A stretch of DNA of 64,000 nucleotides from an uncultured Clostridia bacterium (GTDB taxonomy: Bacteria; Cyanobacteriota; Vampirovibrionia; Gastranaerophilales; Gastranaerophilaceae), in contig CAMEWS010000002.1 of the NCBI GenBank assembly GCA_945946765.1, positions 1 through 64,000 of the forward strand. Reading direction: 5' to 3'. Shown here piece after piece: positions 51,949 through 60,914 of this stretch. A program made the position numbers and the translations under genes. Numbering within the stretch: position 1 is the first letter of the stretch; every line of letters begins with the position of its first letter. The notes beneath the pieces were generated by a model. It worked only from the letters and a program-made list of their open reading frames with translations, was not told the DNA's origin and searched no databases.

Positions 51949-52920
51949 TTACCCCAACAATGCCAATTCTACTGGCAATTCATAAAAAGCTATTTCGCCG
52001 GTTTTTACTCTGTATTCCGCCTCAAGCAGGTTTTGTCTGATTTTTATCAGTCTGTCCATTGGTACGTTTTTTAATTTTTCGAGTTGTTTTTTTACGATAA
52101 ACTCGGGTACTTTGGTTTTTGAAGCTATTTCAAAAGAATTTTTATTAACGGAATCAACTTTCATAGCGGCAAGACGGGAAAAGTTTGTTTGTAATACAGC
52201 AAGAATCTCCAAATAATGTTTGTTTGTGCAAAGTTTTTCAAATTCCAAAAGGGCATTGTCTTTTTGACCTGCTAATATGTAATCCGTCAAGAGAAAAATG
52301 TCTTCCGTCGAAGAACAAACGCTTTGTATGTGTTCTTTTTTCACCATTTTTTCGGGATGAATCGCAAGTTTTAGTTTGTCCAACTCGTTGTTTATTACAC
52401 GCAAATTCACTCCGAGTCGTTCAATCAAAAATTGAACCGTATCGGACGACATTATCAATTCTTTTTTCTTAACCTGTTTTTGAATCCACGTTGCAAGTTC
52501 TTTTTGATACGGTTTGTATTCGGGAAACTCCGTTACCGTTGCATGTTTGGAAATTATTTTAAACAATTTACGCCTTGTGTCAATTTTTTTTGGGTTTGTT
52601 CTGTCGATTTTACAAACAAGCGCTACATGCAGAGTTTCGGGCATAAGTTCAATGGCGTCTTCAATTTGTTTTAATTCTTTGTCATCAAAATTGATTTTGC
52701 CTTTTGTGTCGAAAAAATATTTTTCGCAGTTGATAACACACAGTACACTGCCGAACATCAACGAAGGAGTGCGCAAAATATCAATAAACTCCTGAAACGG
52801 CGGATTGTCATATATACGGTAATTTGTAGCTAAAAAAGCTTTGTCTACGACTTTTGACTTGAGTTTTTGAAGCTCAAGCTCGATATTAAAATCTTCCTGT
52901 CCGTGAAAAAGGTATAGCAT
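51949..52920 (-). CDS. holA: DNA polymerase III delta subunit
   Basis: LYLFHGQEDFNIELELQKLK start and HolA-like layout; ATG at 52920 preferred to 52992. Confidence 0.8.
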   Translation of the reverse strand: MLYLFHGQEDFNIELELQKLKSKVVDKAFLATNYRIYDNPPFQEFIDILRTPSLMFGSVLCVINCEKYFFDTKGKINFDDKELKQIEDAIELMPETLHVALVCKIDRTNPKKIDTRRKLFKIISKHATVTEFPEYKPYQKELATWIQKQVKKKELIMSSDTVQFLIERLGVNLRVINNELDKLKLAIHPEKMVKKEHIQSVCSSTEDIFLLTDYILAGQKDNALLEFEKLCTNKHYLEILAVLQTNFSRLAAMKVDSVNKNSFEIASKTKVPEFIVKKQLEKLKNVPMDRLIKIRQNLLEAEYRVKTGEIAFYELPVELALLG

Positions 52921-52945
52921 ATTTTTATTGTAGCACGGGTAAGAT

Positions 52946-53956
52946 TTAATTAATATTTTTGCATTTAACTTGGTTAACAGTTGCGGTTGCACTAAATTTT
53001 ATAAAGATTATAGCTGCTATAATACAACTTAGCGGTTTAAAACCTGTTATACACATAACGCTTAACAAACCGCAACCTGTATAAAAAAGTATGTTTTTGC
53101 ATATTTCATTAATTTTGCCAAAAGCTTTTAAACTAAAACTGTTTTTGAAATGTTGTATTAAAACACAAACACCAAAAATAAAAGAGGTGAAAATGCCAAT
53201 ATAAAAACTTAGATGTTTAATTTGTCTTAGGATATTTGTGTCTACATTGAATTTTTTTAATAAAAATACAAACAGACATGTCATAATTACAGCGGAAATA
53301 TATACAAAAAACTGCATAACATTTGCACAGCCACGGTTTTTTTCAACTATTTGCGCTATTTCTTTGCCGTCTTTTTGTATTTCTTCATCAATTTCTTGGT
53401 TTTGTTTTTGTAATTTTTGCTCTGTTTCTTCTAGTTTGTCTATAATATTTTCATTTTCTTTTGATTTTTCTTGCGCAAAATCATCTATATTTGATTGGTT
53501 GAGAGCTTTGGCTTTTGTATCCAAATCAAACGCACCTTTTAGATACATTTCTTCAATATATATTTTCCAATCTTCATTGACATGGCTCTCTATGACTTGT
53601 AGTAAGTCTTGTTGGGGAAGCTTTTGATTAACTCCTTCTTTTGCTGTTTCGAAGGTATTAAATGCGAATTTTTGTAAGCCTGCATCCCAAAATTCTTTAG
53701 GAATATTCGACTTTATAAGGTCAATAGCTTTGTGAAATGTCCATTCGGCAACAACTTGAGAAATAAAAGTTTTGTTATCATATGTGTACTTATATTCTAT
53801 ATCTTGGTCGAGAGCTTCAAAAGCTAACTTTGTAAATTCATACAAAGTATCGGCAACATATTCTTTATTTTCTTCCGAAAGATCTTCAGGCATCAAATCG
53901 TAAGACTGCACTTTCATTGATGCGGCAAACTGCGTCGACGTGTATTCTTCTGACAT
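52946..53956 (-). CDS. hypothetical membrane protein (helical cytoplasmic region, C-terminal TM helices)
   Basis: ORF with about 3-4 hydrophobic helices at the C-terminus. Confidence 0.6.
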   Translation of the reverse strand: MSEEYTSTQFAASMKVQSYDLMPEDLSEENKEYVADTLYEFTKLAFEALDQDIEYKYTYDNKTFISQVVAEWTFHKAIDLIKSNIPKEFWDAGLQKFAFNTFETAKEGVNQKLPQQDLLQVIESHVNEDWKIYIEEMYLKGAFDLDTKAKALNQSNIDDFAQEKSKENENIIDKLEETEQKLQKQNQEIDEEIQKDGKEIAQIVEKNRGCANVMQFFVYISAVIMTCLFVFLLKKFNVDTNILRQIKHLSFYIGIFTSFIFGVCVLIQHFKNSFSLKAFGKINEICKNILFYTGCGLLSVMCITGFKPLSCIIAAIIFIKFSATATVNQVKCKNIN

Positions 53957-54023
53957 AAAAAACTCCAATTTATAATGATTATTATAAATTATATGTTAAT
54001 TAGCTTTATTATATATCATCTAA

Positions 54024-54773
54024 TTATTTTAATTTTAAAATCACATATACGGGGTTGTAGGTTAAAATAACTTTGTTTGCAACAGAAAAATTGTCTTTGT
54101 AAAACTTTTCAAATTCTTTGAGTTTTGACACTGTCCAATGAGTAGCGGCAATACCGTTTGTGCCCGATTGTTTTATGTGTTTTAAAACATCAAGCGGAGT
54201 ATCAAAATACAAGGTTTGGACATTTTCATCATAAGAAATAATCTCAAAATATTTTTCGCATTTTTCTTTTAATGTTTCCGACTTAAGGTAGTTTAAAGAT
54301 ACACCTGTTGTTTCTTTAATTTCTTTATAATTTTGTTCGCCAAAAGTTGTAAATGCAAAAAAACCGTTTTGTGTTGTGCAGTTTTTAATTTTAAAAAGCA
54401 ATTCATCAACATCCGTAATCCATTGCATTACGGCGTTAGACACAACAAGGTCAAATTTGTGGTTTAACTCTATTTTTTCAATATCACCCGCAAGAAATTT
54501 TGCGTTGTCTATAATATTTTTTATACAAAATTCTGATTCTTCGATAATATCATTTGCGTAATATTCTTCAAACGTGATTTTATCAAGTATATTTTTTGAC
54601 AAAAAACCTGTACCGACACCGAATTCAAAAACTTTGCGGAAATTTTTTCCGCAATCGGTCAATATTTTATCAATCAAAAGCGTTGCCATTTCTTTTTGCA
54701 CAACGGCTGTATTATCGTAAGAATTTAGGCTTTTTGAAAATCTGTATTTTACTAAATCTTTATTGATAAGCAT
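54024..54773 (-). CDS. bioC: malonyl-[acyl-carrier protein] O-methyltransferase
   Basis: SAM motif VFEFGVGTGFLSKN; KYRFSKSLNSYDNTAVVQKEMA typical of BioC; next to BioG. Confidence 0.85.
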   Translation of the reverse strand: MLINKDLVKYRFSKSLNSYDNTAVVQKEMATLLIDKILTDCGKNFRKVFEFGVGTGFLSKNILDKITFEEYYANDIIEESEFCIKNIIDNAKFLAGDIEKIELNHKFDLVVSNAVMQWITDVDELLFKIKNCTTQNGFFAFTTFGEQNYKEIKETTGVSLNYLKSETLKEKCEKYFEIISYDENVQTLYFDTPLDVLKHIKQSGTNGIAATHWTVSKLKEFEKFYKDNFSVANKVILTYNPVYVILKLK

Positions 54774-54793
54774 AATTTTTGTTTTATTACTTT

Positions 54794-54865
54794 TTACGTC
54801 ATTTCGAACCCTGAAATATGATGAATCACTATGACTTTGAGATTCATAGCTAACGCTCTGAATGA
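54794..54865. repeat. REPIN-like inverted element CGTCATT...AATGACG
   Basis: Terminal inverted CGTCATT/AATGACG; intergenic. Confidence 0.6.
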
Positions 54866-55530
54866 CGTTGAAAAGTAAAGAATTCCTCTAACGAATTATA
54901 ATTGTAAAACGGAAAATGACCCGTTTGTAAGTTTATTATATTAGAATGTTGAATTTCATTCCAGAAATTTATTTGATTTCTAGTCGGCACACATCTGTCA
55001 TGCTCTGCCAGATAAACCGTATCAAATTTTCGAGTGGGTAAGGGCAAAGCGGGAACATATTTTTTCATTCCGATAAGTTCCTCTGTACAGCTTTGTGCAC
55101 TTCTTTGAGGTAGATTTTGTTCAAAGATTTCAAAATGTTCTTTTGCTTTTTCTCCGCCAAAAAGACGTTCTCTAAATTTTACAACAGTTTTGGAGTCCAT
55201 TTTTTCCGTAAGTTCAAATTGCCTTATAGGTACTCCGTATTTGTCATTTACAGGCATGAGTGTTCCGTTGATTGCAATTGATTTTGTTATTTTTAAATCT
55301 TTTGGAAGTTGTGCAATACCTGAAGCGTAAACACCGTAGGAAAAAGCAAGCAAATTTACATTTTTGTACGGCGAAAAATCAAAATTTGGAAAATCCGGTG
55401 TGGTGTAGTCGTATACGTACAAAATGTCGCAGGTGTTTTTTAGAATGGAGAAAGGGGTTTTGTCCATCCCCCATCCGCAAAAGAATATAATTATATTTTC
55501 ACTGTTGTTGTTTTGTAATTGTAGTTTCAT
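54850..55530 (-). CDS. bioG: pimeloyl-ACP methyl ester esterase BioG (DUF452)
   Basis: FFCGWGMD start and FSYGVYAS nucleophile elbow. Confidence 0.85.
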   Translation of the reverse strand: MKLQLQNNNSENIIIFFCGWGMDKTPFSILKNTCDILYVYDYTTPDFPNFDFSPYKNVNLLAFSYGVYASGIAQLPKDLKITKSIAINGTLMPVNDKYGVPIRQFELTEKMDSKTVVKFRERLFGGEKAKEHFEIFEQNLPQRSAQSCTEELIGMKKYVPALPLPTRKFDTVYLAEHDRCVPTRNQINFWNEIQHSNIINLQTGHFPFYNYNSLEEFFTFQRHSER

Positions 55531-55597
55531 GGTTTATGTCAAATTTTATTTTTAATCAAGTCTGCTTTTAAAAAAACCGACCTGCTGTTTTATTCAC

Positions 55598-55780
55598 ACA
55601 GAAAGTAATTTTTACTCATGCTCGATAACTCGGGCTATAAAAAGGCGTAGGGTATATTCTTCTTCGTTCCGATAGATGCCTCCGGCACTTATAGTCACTC
55701 CGAAGAACATACCCTACGCCTTTAATAATTACATAGACCTCATGCAAATCTCACTTATGATTGTTCAAATAACTTTCTGT
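55598..55780. mobile_element. MITE-like non-autonomous element, ~183 bp
   Basis: Terminal inverted repeats ACAGAAAGTAATTT / AAATAACTTTCTGT; internal 22-nt inverted stem 55641-55662 with 55702-55723; partial relatives at 32307-32374 and 37229-37302. Confidence 0.6.
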
Positions 55781-55830
55781 AATTCATTACACAAAGGTCT
55801 TTTATTAATAATTTTTGTAAAAAAGGGTTC

Positions 55831-57279
55831 TTACACAGCTGCTTTGATTCTTTTAACAACTCTGTCTTTGCCAAGCAAGACAAGTGTTGCCACCATATCA
55901 GCACCGTGAGTTCTGCCTGTAACAGCAGCTCTGATTGCCCACATAGTTTCTTTTGGCTTGATTCCTTGTTCTTTAAAGTAAGTTCTTAATTCCGCAAGTT
56001 GTTCGTGAAGTTTTTCTTCATCATCAAAAGCCCACTTGTCGAGTTCGTTTTCTATTACGTAAGGAAGAACTTTCTTGGCGGCTTCGCCGTTAAGAACTTT
56101 TTCTTTAACTTCTTCTTCGATTTCAACATCTTCACCAAAGAAATATTTTGTGTCGTTTGTTAATTCGGAGAGAATTGTAATCGGTTCTCTTGTAATTTCA
56201 ACAATTTTTTGAAGTTGTTCTTCGCTGTATATGCTAAGGTCATAACAAGACAGGTAAGGTTTTACAAGCTCCGTTAATTTTGCCAAATCCATTTTTTTGA
56301 TGTATTGACCGTTCATCCAGTTAAGTTTGTCGTATTCAAAAATCGAGTTTGAAGTTGAAACTTCGTGGATTCTGAAATCTGCGGCAATTTCATCAAGTGT
56401 TTTGATTTCCTGACTGTCGGAAGGTGCCCAACCGAGAAGTGCAACAAAGTTAACCAGTGCTTCTGTTAAATAACCTTTTTCGACAAATTCCGAAACAGCA
56501 GTTGCACCGTGCCTTTTTGACAATTTACTTCTGTCAGGAGCAAGAATCATGCCTAAGTGACCGAATTTTGGTACTTCCGCACCCAATGCATTGTAAATCA
56601 TGATTTGTTTTGCAGTGTTGGAAATGTGGTCTTCACCTCTTATAATGTGCGAAATTTTCATTTCCATATCATCAATTACAACAGCAAAGTTGTAAGTCGG
56701 TGTTCCGTTTGATTTCATAATTACAAAATCACCGATAAGTGAATTGTCAAAATGCAAATGACCTTTAACCATGTCATCGTAAGAAGTTTCGCCTTCGGGA
56801 ACATGGAAACGAATAGAAGGTTTTCTGCCTTCGGCTCTGAGTTTTTCTTTTTCTTCTTCCGTCAAATGCTGACATCTGCCTGAATATTTGTGAGGTTTTT
56901 TGTTTTTTATGGATTCTTCTTTTTCTGCATCAAGTTCTTCTTGTGTACAGAAACACTCATAAGCATAACCCATTTCTACAAGTTTTTGAGCGTATTTTGG
57001 GTAAATATCAAATCTGTCGGATTGTTGATAAGGACCGTAAGGACCGCCTACATCAGGACCTTCGTCCCAATTTAAACCCAAAGCTTTTAAGCTGTCATAA
57101 ATGTTGTCGATATAAGCCTGACTTGAACGGTCAAGGTCTGTATCTTCAATTCTTAATACATATTTGCCACCATTTTTTTTGGCAAACAAATAGTTGAACA
57201 AAGCAGTTCTTGCTGTACCGATGTGTAAGTTTCCGCTCGGAGAAGGAGCGATTCTTACTCTAACATTATTATCTGTCAT
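55831..57279 (-). CDS. gltX: glutamyl-tRNA synthetase
   Basis: RIAPSPSGNLHIGTARTALFNYL, KLSKRHGA motif. Confidence 0.98.
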   Translation of the reverse strand: MTDNNVRVRIAPSPSGNLHIGTARTALFNYLFAKKNGGKYVLRIEDTDLDRSSQAYIDNIYDSLKALGLNWDEGPDVGGPYGPYQQSDRFDIYPKYAQKLVEMGYAYECFCTQEELDAEKEESIKNKKPHKYSGRCQHLTEEEKEKLRAEGRKPSIRFHVPEGETSYDDMVKGHLHFDNSLIGDFVIMKSNGTPTYNFAVVIDDMEMKISHIIRGEDHISNTAKQIMIYNALGAEVPKFGHLGMILAPDRSKLSKRHGATAVSEFVEKGYLTEALVNFVALLGWAPSDSQEIKTLDEIAADFRIHEVSTSNSIFEYDKLNWMNGQYIKKMDLAKLTELVKPYLSCYDLSIYSEEQLQKIVEITREPITILSELTNDTKYFFGEDVEIEEEVKEKVLNGEAAKKVLPYVIENELDKWAFDDEEKLHEQLAELRTYFKEQGIKPKETMWAIRAAVTGRTHGADMVATLVLLGKDRVVKRIKAAV

Positions 57280-57418
57280 TTTTTCAACTCCATTAATGGT
57301 TACTCGCATTTATAATTTTACATCAAAAATTTTTTGTGTAACAGCTTTATTGGGGGTAAACACCCCAACCTACTTTCAAGTGTAGGTGGGCTTTACAAAG
57401 CTGACAAAACACATTAAA

Positions 57419-57817
57419 TTATTGATTTTCGTATTCGGAATAATCTTTTGATTCTGCTTCCCAGTCTTCTCTTTCAATTTTGTGAGCATGCGACCAGAAT
57501 TTTTCTATCGCATAAGTTTCTCTTTCTTCTCTGTGAAGCACATGTACAATTACGTCACCGTAATCAAGGAGATTCCATCTGTTTTTTAAATCGTTTTCTT
57601 CACCGCAAGGGATACGTTCAAACAAATGTTTTACTCTGTCACGAACATAACCTGTGAGTGATTTTACTTGCGTATTTGTGTCTGCCGAGCAGATTACAAA
57701 ATAATCCGCAAGAACAGATACGTTGCTGATGTTTAAAATGGTGATGTCTTTTGCAAGTTTGTCATCAAGGATTCTTGCTACAACGCTTGCCAATTTGTAT
57801 GATGTGAGTTCTTCCAA
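57419..57817 (-). CDS. rsfS: ribosome silencing factor RsfS
   Basis: DITILNISNVSVLADYFVICSADTNTQV, WNLLDYGDVIVHVLHREERETYAIEKFWSHA. Confidence 0.95.
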   Translation of the reverse strand: MEELTSYKLASVVARILDDKLAKDITILNISNVSVLADYFVICSADTNTQVKSLTGYVRDRVKHLFERIPCGEENDLKNRWNLLDYGDVIVHVLHREERETYAIEKFWSHAHKIEREDWEAESKDYSEYENQ

Positions 57818-57874
57818 CTTTCTTTCCTTTTTATTAGTTATAGTTTAATTTTATCATGAAGATTTTTCGGCTTT

Positions 57875-58741
57875 TTATTTTCCTTCATTCATAATATGAA
57901 CCGTACGTTGCGGAAATGGAATTTCGATACCTTTTTCATCAAATTTCTTTTTAATAAAGCCGTTAAATTCCCTTCCTACAGCCCACTGTTTTATAGGTGT
58001 TGTTTTAATTCTTGCTTTAATAACAATTGCGGAATCATCAAATTTGTCTATTCCAAAAATTTCTAACGGTGCAAGCACGTAGTTTTTGGAATTTGCTGTA
58101 TTTTTAAACTCTTCATCAATCTCTTTTAAAGTATTTATAACAAAATCAATATCTGTATCGTAAGATACACCTATATCAAATACGTAATAAGAAAATTCAC
58201 GTGAATAATTTATAATAGTATCTACCATTCCGTTACGGATATAATGTACTCTGCCTTGCATATCTCTAAGTTGAATAAGTTTTATATCAACGTTTTCTAC
58301 CACTCCCTGATGTGAAGAAATTTCGACATAATCTCCTACTCTTATTTGTCCTGACAAAAGAAGGGATAAACCTGTAATAATATCTTCAAAAAATCTTTTT
58401 GCCCCAAAACCTACGGCAACACCCAAAACCCCTGCCGCTGTCATAATAGGTCTGATATCTACGCCGAGATTATTTAAAATGTACATTACTCCAAAAGCAA
58501 AAATAACTGTGTCCACAATTGATTTAATAATTGATTTTAAAGTTATTAACTGTTTTTGAACTTCAAAATCGTCTTTGTATTTACAGACTTTATTTAAGAA
58601 TTTTTCTATAAAAAAGTTTGCAGTTTTTATGAGTAAAACAAAAAATACTATGTTATAAAAGGTTATCAACCATTTGTTACGCAAAAAATCAGGTAAAATA
58701 TTGAATAAAAAATGGTTGTGTTGTTCGATAAATTCAATCAT
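57875..58741 (-). CDS. mechanosensitive ion channel, MscS family
   Basis: TAAGVLGVAVGFGAKRFFEDIITGLSLLLSGQIRVGDYVEI. Confidence 0.95.
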   Translation of the reverse strand: MIEFIEQHNHFLFNILPDFLRNKWLITFYNIVFFVLLIKTANFFIEKFLNKVCKYKDDFEVQKQLITLKSIIKSIVDTVIFAFGVMYILNNLGVDIRPIMTAAGVLGVAVGFGAKRFFEDIITGLSLLLSGQIRVGDYVEISSHQGVVENVDIKLIQLRDMQGRVHYIRNGMVDTIINYSREFSYYVFDIGVSYDTDIDFVINTLKEIDEEFKNTANSKNYVLAPLEIFGIDKFDDSAIVIKARIKTTPIKQWAVGREFNGFIKKKFDEKGIEIPFPQRTVHIMNEGK

Positions 58742-58758
58742 AAAAATTCCCTTTTGTT

Positions 58759-58840
58759 TGTCTGAGGAGGTATTCTTGAAGTCGTTGGAAGTGACCTCAT
58801 GTGCTTGTTAAGTAATCGGAGTCAGTTGACTATATGAAAT
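58759..58840. repeat. dispersed repeat (TCTGAGG...GGAAGTGACC...CTTGTT...GGAGTCAGTTGAC(T/A)ATATGAAAT), minimal copy
   Basis: Relatives at 12023-12160, 17660-17868 and partial 4046-4075. Confidence 0.65.
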
Positions 58841-59042
58841 ATGTTATTAAATAATTTTAATAAAAACAATATGTTATGTTGTTCAAGTTAATATAAAATG
58901 TCAATGTGGTATATGTTCATCAATAACGAGATTATTGTCATTGCAAAAACTAAACAAAATTTAAGTTTAATTAAGAATTAGGTTTTATAAAATATTGGGG
59001 TAAAATATTATCATATATTGAAAATTTCTATTGTGGGAGAGT

Positions 59043-59804
59043 ATGAAAAAATTTAAGACTTTTATAAAGCTGTTTGGTGCAATGATTGCACTACTTTTCA
59101 CAAATACTGCGGTACAAGCAGCAGTGGCGTTTCCGACAATATCTGTCGGCATGACACAGGCAAACACTCCGCAAGAATTTACTCAAGGTGTACAAATTCT
59201 TATTTTGCTTACGGTTTTGACACTTGCTCCGAGTATTTTCATTATGTGCACGGCATTTATCAGAATAATTATTGTACTTGCGCTTACACGTCAAGCAATC
59301 GGTACGTCTACATTGCCGCCAAATCAGGTGTTGGCAGGACTTGCTTTACTTTTAACATTTTTTGTAATGGCGCCGACCTTCAATCAAATTAACGAAACGG
59401 CATTTAAGCCATATATGAACAATCAAATTACGCAACAGGTTGCAATGGATAAAGCCATAAAACCTTTAAGAGAGTTTATGATAAAACATACTGATGAAAA
59501 AGAACTTGGATTGTTTTTGAGTATGGCAAAGATAGAAAAGCCTAAAGATTGGCAAGATGTTCCTACTTATACGCTTATCCCTTCTTTTGTTTTAAGTGAG
59601 CTTAAAACATCGTTTAAGATAGGTTTTGTAATCTTTTTGCCTTTCCTTGTAATTGACCTTGTTGTCGCAAGTATACTTGTATCAATGGGGATGATGTTTT
59701 TGCCGCCTACTACGGTTGCAATGCCGTTTAAGTTGATACTTTTTGTGATGATTGACGGGTGGTATCTTGTTACCAAATCCCTTTTGGAAGGGTTTGTCGT
59801 GTGA
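59043..59804 (+). CDS. fliP: flagellar biosynthesis protein FliP
   Basis: LTLAPSIFIMCTAFIRIIIVLALTRQAIGTSTLPPNQVLAGLALLLTFFVMAP signature; signal peptide. Confidence 0.96.
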   Translation: MKKFKTFIKLFGAMIALLFTNTAVQAAVAFPTISVGMTQANTPQEFTQGVQILILLTVLTLAPSIFIMCTAFIRIIIVLALTRQAIGTSTLPPNQVLAGLALLLTFFVMAPTFNQINETAFKPYMNNQITQQVAMDKAIKPLREFMIKHTDEKELGLFLSMAKIEKPKDWQDVPTYTLIPSFVLSELKTSFKIGFVIFLPFLVIDLVVASILVSMGMMFLPPTTVAMPFKLILFVMIDGWYLVTKSLLEGFVV

Positions 59805-59831
59805 CAAATATAATGTAAAAAAGGACTATTG

Positions 59832-60101
59832 ATGGACGATACAGTATTTTTAACACTTACACAAAATGTAATGATTCTTGTATTAATGTTGGTTACACCC
59901 GTATTGATTGTAAGTATGGTTGTCGGGTTGTTAATCAGTGTTTTTCAAGCAGTTACACAAATTCAAGAATCAACTTTGACATTTGTGCCAAAAATTATAA
60001 TATGTATTCTTACAATTATCATTTTAATGCCGTGGATGTTAAATTTATTTACTTCACGAACGGTTGAAATGTTTGACTATATAACATCAATTATAAAATG
60101 A
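59832..60101 (+). CDS. fliQ: flagellar biosynthesis protein FliQ
   Basis: VVGLLISVFQAVTQIQESTLTFVPKI. Confidence 0.96.
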   Translation: MDDTVFLTLTQNVMILVLMLVTPVLIVSMVVGLLISVFQAVTQIQESTLTFVPKIIICILTIIILMPWMLNLFTSRTVEMFDYITSIIK

Positions 60102-60120
60102 AAAGAGGACGGAGTTACTG

Positions 60121-60906
60121 ATGCAGCCTGATTTACTGACATTGTTATCACCGTCTAATATTATTATTTTTGTGCTGATTTTTACAAGATTAAGCGGCAT
60201 GATTTTTTCCATGCCTTTGATTTCCACATACCCTATTCCTCAACAGATAAAAATTTGGTTGTGTGCAATAGTTGCTTTTATTCTTTTCCCTATGGTTGCG
60301 GCAAGTTCCTCTATTGTAGTGCCTTCGAGCATGCCGGAGCTTATGGTGTTTATGTTCAGAGAGTTTGCGATAGGTTACATAATTGGGTTTTGTGCAACAT
60401 TTTTGTTTGCCGCGGTACAGGTTGGTGGAGAGTTTGTTAGTATTCAAATAGGTATATCAATGAGCCAAGTGCTTGACCCTACTACGGGCGAACAAACACA
60501 GGTTTTGTCACAGTTTTATACATATATTACAACGCTTGTGTTTATAGGTTTGAATGCCCACCAATGGCTTTTTGCGGCACTGTATAAAAGTTTTCAGGCT
60601 TTCCCATTAAGTTCGGAATGGATATTGTCAGGCAGTCTTGTTTCCCACGTATTGCATATGTCCTCATCAATATTTTCTATCGGTATAAGTATGGTTTTAC
60701 CTATTTTCTGTGTTATGTTTATATCAGAGGTACTTATGGGATTTATGTCAAAAATGATGCCGCAAATGAACATATTTATGGTAGCAATCCCTTTAAAAGT
60801 ATATGTTGGTATCGTTTTGATACTGATATTTTTATCACCGACTATTACATATCTTTCTACGGTTATAGAAAAATATTTGAAAGGAATAATGGAAATCTTT
60901 ATATAA
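60121..60906 (+). CDS. fliR: flagellar biosynthesis protein FliR
   Basis: RLSGMIFSMPLIS, EFAIGYIIGFCATFLFAAVQVGGEFVSIQIG; position after fliQ. Confidence 0.95.
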   Translation: MQPDLLTLLSPSNIIIFVLIFTRLSGMIFSMPLISTYPIPQQIKIWLCAIVAFILFPMVAASSSIVVPSSMPELMVFMFREFAIGYIIGFCATFLFAAVQVGGEFVSIQIGISMSQVLDPTTGEQTQVLSQFYTYITTLVFIGLNAHQWLFAALYKSFQAFPLSSEWILSGSLVSHVLHMSSSIFSIGISMVLPIFCVMFISEVLMGFMSKMMPQMNIFMVAIPLKVYVGIVLILIFLSPTITYLSTVIEKYLKGIMEIFI

Positions 60907-60914
60907 GGTAAAAT

